Origin: Acanthopleura granulata
Lineage: Eukaryota > Mollusca > Polyplacophora > Chitonida > Chitonidae
Assembly: GCA_016165875.1 (NCBI GenBank)
Contig: JABBOT010000080.1
Location: 2,201,205 to 2,265,204, forward strand
Direction of reading: 5' to 3'
Length of the DNA stretch: 64,000 nt
The notes below the pieces were generated by a model. That model searched no databases, was not told where the DNA came from, and saw only the letters and a program-made list of their open reading frames with translations. Made by a program: the position numbers and the translations under genes. Below, one piece after another: positions 59,694-64,000 of this stretch. The number at the start of each line of letters is the position of its first letter. Position 1 is the stretch's first letter.

Positions 59694-59880
59694 ATTTATT
59701 TATTTATTTATTTGATTGATTGATTGATTTATTTATTTATTTGATTTATTTGATCTTGCTCTACTCAAGAATATTTCACTTATACATTATACATTATACA
59801 TTATGGTGGGAGGAAATCGGGCAGAGCCCGGGGGAAACACACGACCATCCGCAGGTTGCTGGCAGACCTTCCCACTTACG
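59694..59880 (-). mobile_element. Meta-type SINE, head truncated, long simple-repeat tail
   Basis: The TTTA/TTGA tail (59694-59752) is followed by CTACTCAAGAATATTTCACT, a triplicated ACATTAT in place of the usual CGACGGCGGCCAGC, then ATTATGGTGGGAGGAAATCG, GCAGAGCCCGGGGGAAACAC and GCAGGTTGCTGGCAGACCTT. The tRNA-like head is missing. Confidence 0.93.
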
Positions 59881-60524
59881 TGGACAATATAAATAAATAA
59901 CGAAGAATCATACACTGCTTGTTGCATCAAGTACTCCATGGTACACATTACAAGGTATATTGTGTACAGCACAAGCTTATTGTAACATAATGTCATAAGG
60001 CACAATATAATGGTATTCCCAAGAATTATGAAACAGAGAAACGGCGTAAAACCTGTTTTGCCATGTGACGTTGATATCAGAGGATGTTTAACATCCCTTT
60101 TGCTATGAAACTTTTTATCTGGTGAAGCCTGTGTTTTGTGGGCCTAATGCTAAAATTAGCTTTTCCTGTGTTGTGCTCGTGCTTAAATCTAGTTAAATAC
60201 AGTATAGGACAGTATTATGTAGCCTACGAGTTTTTTTCTAAGGGGGGAGGGGGAATAACCCTAAGGGGAGATAATCCATTACTTTTTTTGAATCGTCTCC
60301 CTTGTTTATTGCCTTACATGGCTAATCCTTGGAAAGGCTCGTAGATTAACGCAATCAGGGTTTTGTTTTCTGCTTGCTATTAGGGGTATACAAGTGCAGT
60401 AGGAAGCCTGCCAAATTTCAGTCCTTCGTGGAACATCAGACGGACAGGACGTATTAAAACTATATTCTGGACTACATTAAAAACTTTTTATTAATTCAAC
60501 TTCGGCTAATTCTCAGCCCCGGTC
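59881..60524. other. no gene recognised
   Basis: It contains a G-rich stretch (60243-60252) and a hairpin-like pair AAGGGGAGA...TCTCCCTT at about 60263-60303. The plus frame at 60138-60344 has no recognised motif. Confidence 0.45.
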
Positions 60525-60895
60525 CTTCCCGCTCGAAGAAACACAGGGAATGGAGTAAAACGAGCAGGGAAGCACCCTCATGGATGTACTATTACCACTG
60601 CTACACAAGCAGAGGATATTGGTGACACTGGTAACAGTGACACTGCGACCAGTTCATTTCAGCCACCGATCCCCCCGGCCATGGCGTCAGTCACCGGGGT
60701 CAGCAGCACACAGCCATGGCAGTGGACTCTGCAGCATCCTCAACAAATTTACCATCAGTGACTTTATCAGCAGGTATTTGACTCCTTCCTTTCAGTAATG
60801 CTCAGTGCCTCAATGCTAATCTCTTAAACAATAAGAATTTGTTGTGTTGCGCCGAGCTACTAGTTGGATTTCATCTTGGCTCAAATGGGGTCCTC

Positions 60896-60920
60896 GCGGC
60901 ACTGCCGGGCCCAGTGCCGC
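60896..60920. other. perfect GC-rich hairpin
   Basis: Nine-base arms GCGGCACTG and CAGTGCCGC surround the loop CCGGGCC. The composition is very unlike the AT-rich surroundings. Confidence 0.8.
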
Positions 60921-60944
60921 AGTGCGGCGACTCCTCGCTGAGTG

Positions 60945-61293
60945 AGTAGCACATTGGTTAGTTCTTGTGACGGTTTAGGTGCACACGCACTTATCCAGTA
61001 GGGGAGTTTCGAGTTCGAACTCTTTTATCGCCTAAGGTAATAGAAACCCAAGTGTACAATGTGCCCTGTCAGAAATGTTAAGCAGTTATTTCTGATTACA
61101 TTTAATATAACATGAATGTCTAAGAAAAGTGTCACAAAAAGTTATTCAGACTAGACGTACGATAGGCAAAATTGAGGAGCTGAAAGTTTTTAATTAAGAC
61201 GCTCCTGATTGAAGGAGAGGTCGTTTGTACCTCCCTAGCACAGCACTCTTTTTCCTTTTGGGATCAAAAAGTTCGAGCTCGAAACTCCCCTAT
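60945..61293. repeat. tRNA-like module and inverted repeat inside the DIRS relic
   Basis: A box A-like TTGGTTAGTTCTTG (about 60953) and a palindromic box B-like GAGTTCGAACTC (61011-61022) lie about 58 bases apart. The stretch 60999-61030 (TAGGGGAGTTTCGAG, TTCGAACTCTTTTATC) is repeated in inverted form at 61261-61293. This may be a small non-autonomous element inserted in the gag-like region, or a terminal repeat of the DIRS element itself. Confidence 0.5.
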
Positions 61294-62290
61294 TAATGAA
61301 AAAGATCTGGGGTGGGGAGTACGTAGATTTGCCACCCCTTTTAAAGACTGCCCATGATCTGAATGAACAGACTTGTTCTCTGTCTTTAAGTGAGCAGCCT
61401 GGGAGAGGCAGCACTTATAAGGCCTAAAGCCCACATTAGGAGACTAGATTCAATTGTTATGTGGACAAATGCTTTTTTGATATTTCTAAGTGTATACCTA
61501 GAGCGTCATCCTCCGAAAGCACGTCATCTGTTAAAATACATAAGTATAGTGCGCTCGCTCGCTGTCTCTGTGAATGGCTTTGCCTAGCGGAGTTATGATG
61601 CTCAGTTTAGGCTGAGAATGGTACAGAAGCCTGAGTCTTCGTACCCAGTCACTGATACAGAGCTCTGGCTGTTTTGTTTGCTATCCCATTTGCAGCTTAT
61701 TCCCCGATTCGAAAGCGGGGAGCAGAGGTAACGGCAGAAAAAAACAACCAGCAAGGCACATGATGAGCATTTAATGACAATGATTGCAGTCGACAATAGT
61801 GTCGTTTCCAGCAAAAGTGTGGCAAATGCGGTGGCTTACACTCTGCAAAGGACTATTACTCGTCAAAAAAGGGCACAGCGAATCCACGGCGGCAGACTCA
61901 AAGCCGCAGACGCAAAGCTGCAGATACATTGCAAATAGGGTTTAAGAAAGGTTTTTCATTGCAATACACTGGTGCTCTTTTGTAAGTGTAAAAATTTATT
62001 ATCGGTGAGGGAGGCCGAGGAAATCCCTGAACGAAAAATTAAGAAAGAGGTCAGCCTTGGGCGCGTTGCAGGCCCTTTCCCATCTAGGCCTATATCAACG
62101 CTCCGCATTTCACCCATAGAACTAGTCCGAATGAAATCACCAGGAGAATTTAGGCTAATTCACCACCTTTCTTACCCCATGGGAGCATCTCTGAATGATT
62201 TTATAGGCCGGTGACTGTCTTTCTGTGTAAAAACCCAGAGGACGATCGGTGCATATAATCTAACTTATAAGGATCAGTTTGGCCTTTTGT

Positions 62291-62663
62291 TAATAATTGG
62301 AATGAATGAATGAATGCTTATTGTTTAACGCCCTACTAAAGAATATTTCACTTATACGAAGGCAGTGTCTCCTTGGTGGAGGACGGATTTCCACCCTATC
62401 TTTTATCTGGTGCTGCCTCACCGAAACGACTTGCAAGAAGTCTCGTTGTCTTTAAGAAGACACCCAACAAGCCCCCTCAACCGGTCACATCATACTGACA
62501 CCGGGCCGACCAGTCCACCTCGTATCCTCTTATTGCTGAGCGCCTAGCGAGGAAGCAGGATGTACCATTTTTTATAGCCTTTGCTATGATCCGACCCAGG
62601 TTTGAACCCAAATCTCCCCGTCCGAAAGCGGACACTCTACCAACTGCGCTATCGGTAATAATT
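62291..62663 (-). mobile_element. tRNA-derived SINE, composite of the two families, with probable target-site duplication
   Basis: The body is about 62299-62655, with TAATAATT repeated at 62291-62298 and 62656-62663. On the minus strand the head is strongly tRNA-like: CCGATAGCGCAGTTGGTAGA (box A) then GGTTCAAACCTGGGTC (box B). The middle matches the family seen at 55026 (CGCTCAGCAATAAGAGG, GGTGTCAGTATGATGTGACC, GGGTGTCTTC). The 3' end instead has AAGTGAAATATTCTTTAGTA and GGGCGTTAAAC as in the Meta-type family, with a (GAAT)n-derived tail. It lies just 3' of the DIRS relic. Confidence 0.9.
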
Positions 62664-63767
62664 TGAGTGTGGTGAACCGAGGTAGGGAATTGAAACGAGG
62701 AGTCCACCGGAGTTTAACCCCGGGGAATCCAGTAGAGCTGGCGCGTCAGGGCAATTTTTTCGACAGCCAGCAATAGGTTTTTGTCTTACCCATGAAAGCC
62801 CAATGTAATTACAAACATGTTTTGATATTATCAGAATAAGCCGTGGCCATTTTCTTCCATATCTGATGTGTTTTGTGTTTTTCCTTTGTATTTAAATATG
62901 TAAGTTATGCGGGTAATATCCTTGTCAATGCAGGTCCTTGAACGCACACTAGTGCGGTGCGCATGCGGAGTGCCATTGTTCTTGCCTCGAATTATTTACT
63001 TAGGTATTACCACTTGATGATCACTACAAATCTAAATTTGCTCAAGATTCGAGAGCAGGCTTGTCACTTGGGAACTGTTTCACAATTGCTCTCTGAGGTT
63101 TAAAGCTTAACTGAGATACTTTTATGCCATTTCTTGCCATAAAATAAGACAATGAGTATAATGCAATAATGGACATTTCAACAGTATAATTGTGGACACC
63201 GTTCTGGAATTGACGCATCATTTATTACATACGTGTTTGTCTCCGACGTCATTGGAAACTGTGGACTATTTCTATTTCCAGGTAACTATCTCCCGTTAAA
63301 ATAATACACATTTTGAGAGATTGATCTGCTAACTCTGTCACTGAAACTGACCTTTGTGAATTTGATATCGGACGTGGTTTTACTGGTGGAGGGCCTCAAG
63401 TGTGATTTCAATATTTTGCTTAGTATTTAATTTCAAGATAACAATTACACAACGTGGTTTTTCATAGGTATTTCAAAAACCTTTAGAAATTAGAATCTTT
63501 CAGTAAACCTACCACCCTGAGGGCATAGGATAAAAAAAGACAGTAGACGTATTATCTCTTAGCTGGCCTACATAATCTAACACCTTAACAACACCCATTA
63601 CTAAATGTGTCAAATAACACCATAAAGGTGACTTCATGTAATATGCAAAGTATGAGTATGTAAAGTTTGAGTTAGAATGCCTACATGTTTTACCTGATTT
63701 TTATGTGATAGATTACATGTCAGATACTGGGCCTCTATAGTAGATCACTTATATAGTGTAATAAACC
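62664..63767. other. no gene recognised
   Basis: AT-rich DNA with no open frame of note and no repeat family I can identify. Confidence 0.45.
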
Positions 63768-63985
63768 AGGTGCCTCTCACCAATGCGATCGCTGTGAGCT
63801 CAAACCCAGCTCAGACTGGCATCCCCTCTGGTAGCACCTGGGAAGGGCCTCCACAAGCTGCGGATTTTCGTGGGTTTCCGACAGGCTCTGCCAGGCTTAC
63901 TCCTATCATAATGCTGGTCGCAGATGTATAAGTGAAATACTTTTGAACAAAACACGAATCAAATAAATCAATAAATACGTGTCGT
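63768..63985 (+). mobile_element. Meta-type SINE, 5' truncated
   Basis: It starts with GGTGCCTCTCACCAATGCGA, has box B-like GTGAGCTCAAACCCAGC, then GGGAAGGGCCTCC, GTGGGTTTCCGACAGGCTCT, ATCATAATGCTGGTCGCAGA, AGTGAAATACTTTTGAA and ACACGAATCAAATAAATC with an AATAAAT tail. Box A is missing. Confidence 0.9.
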
Positions 63986-64000
63986 AATATATAACTAGTT

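Larger units (their letters stand above)
60525..62217 (+). mobile_element. DIRS-type retroelement relic (gag-like, zinc knuckle, RT N-terminus)
   Basis: Three decayed coding pieces lie in order on the plus strand. The first (about 60525-60827, one in-frame TGA at 60759) is a P-, S-, T- and Q-rich gag-like N-terminus with SSFQPPIPPAMASVTG and STQPWQWTLQHP. The second (about 61432-61735) carries ERHPPKARHLLKYISIVRS, then YDAQFRLRMVQ and DTELWLF, a signature I know from DIRS gag proteins of aquatic animals; it is followed by a cysteine cluster C-x4-C-x5-C-x2-C-x3-H at 61785-61841 with a TAG inside. The third (61972-62214) has VSLGRVAGPF, ISTLRISPIELV, SPGEFRLIHHLSYPMG and LNDFI, typical of the DIRS1-type reverse transcriptase start. 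The catalytic part, RNase H, methyltransferase-like domain and tyrosine recombinase are absent. The pieces are split by 0.6 kb of other sequence and several stops, so the copy is inactive. Confidence 0.85.

Noticed and set aside
62580..62655. Stand-alone tRNA gene on the minus strand
   Set aside because: The tRNA-like part is good, but it continues into the SINE body and lies inside a target-site duplication, so it is a SINE head.
1..64000. CRISPR arrays, bacterial operons or phage genes
   Set aside because: No regularly spaced repeats with unique spacers, no ribosome-binding sites with packed ORFs, and the element types are all eukaryotic.

Overview
This window reads as nuclear DNA from an animal, most likely a mollusc or another lophotrochozoan. 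It is AT-rich, has no operon-like packing and no long intron-free gene, and is full of eukaryotic mobile elements. At least a dozen copies or fragments of a tRNA-derived SINE carry the same 3' module (a GCGTAAAACACCAATCAAATAAATAA-type end), which I recall as the Meta-domain SINE type common in molluscs. Two full copies of a second tRNA-derived SINE, a decayed non-LTR (LINE) reverse transcriptase and a decayed DIRS-type retroelement are also present. I cannot name the species.

Layout. Bases 1-11545 are repeated without any difference I could find at 19653-31197. The first copy stops exactly at a 13-base run of N (11546-11558), so this looks more like a contig assembled twice than a biological duplication. 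The repeated block holds a LINE fragment, SINE fragments, a long inverted repeat and one convincing but unidentified minus-strand coding exon. Bases 11559-19652 are the only unique stretch between the copies. They hold a possible promoter and first exon (about 13241-13762), an ORF with four hydrophobic segments, several short exon-like frames, microsatellites, minisatellites and a pair of exact 163-bp direct repeats. From 31107 onward the window is a head-to-tail array of diverged paralogous non-coding units: A (about 31107-47090), B (about 47091-58230) and a partial C (about 58231-59692). Orthologous SINEs sit in several units, unit-specific SINEs have clean target-site duplications, and two kinds of minisatellite have changed length between units. 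The last part (59694-64000) holds further SINEs and the DIRS relic at about 60525-62217.

Coding content is sparse. No complete gene can be read from start to stop across introns. The gene-like pieces are listed with low to moderate confidence; the best is the exon at 9905-10189 (minus) and its identical copy at 29557-29841. Much of the rest is intergenic or intronic DNA shaped by transposition, tandem duplication and minisatellite turnover. Nothing here is a clearly recognisable new functional system. The most unusual items are the tandem E-box minisatellite, the long inverted repeat, the A/B/C array and the exact 11.5-kb duplicate.
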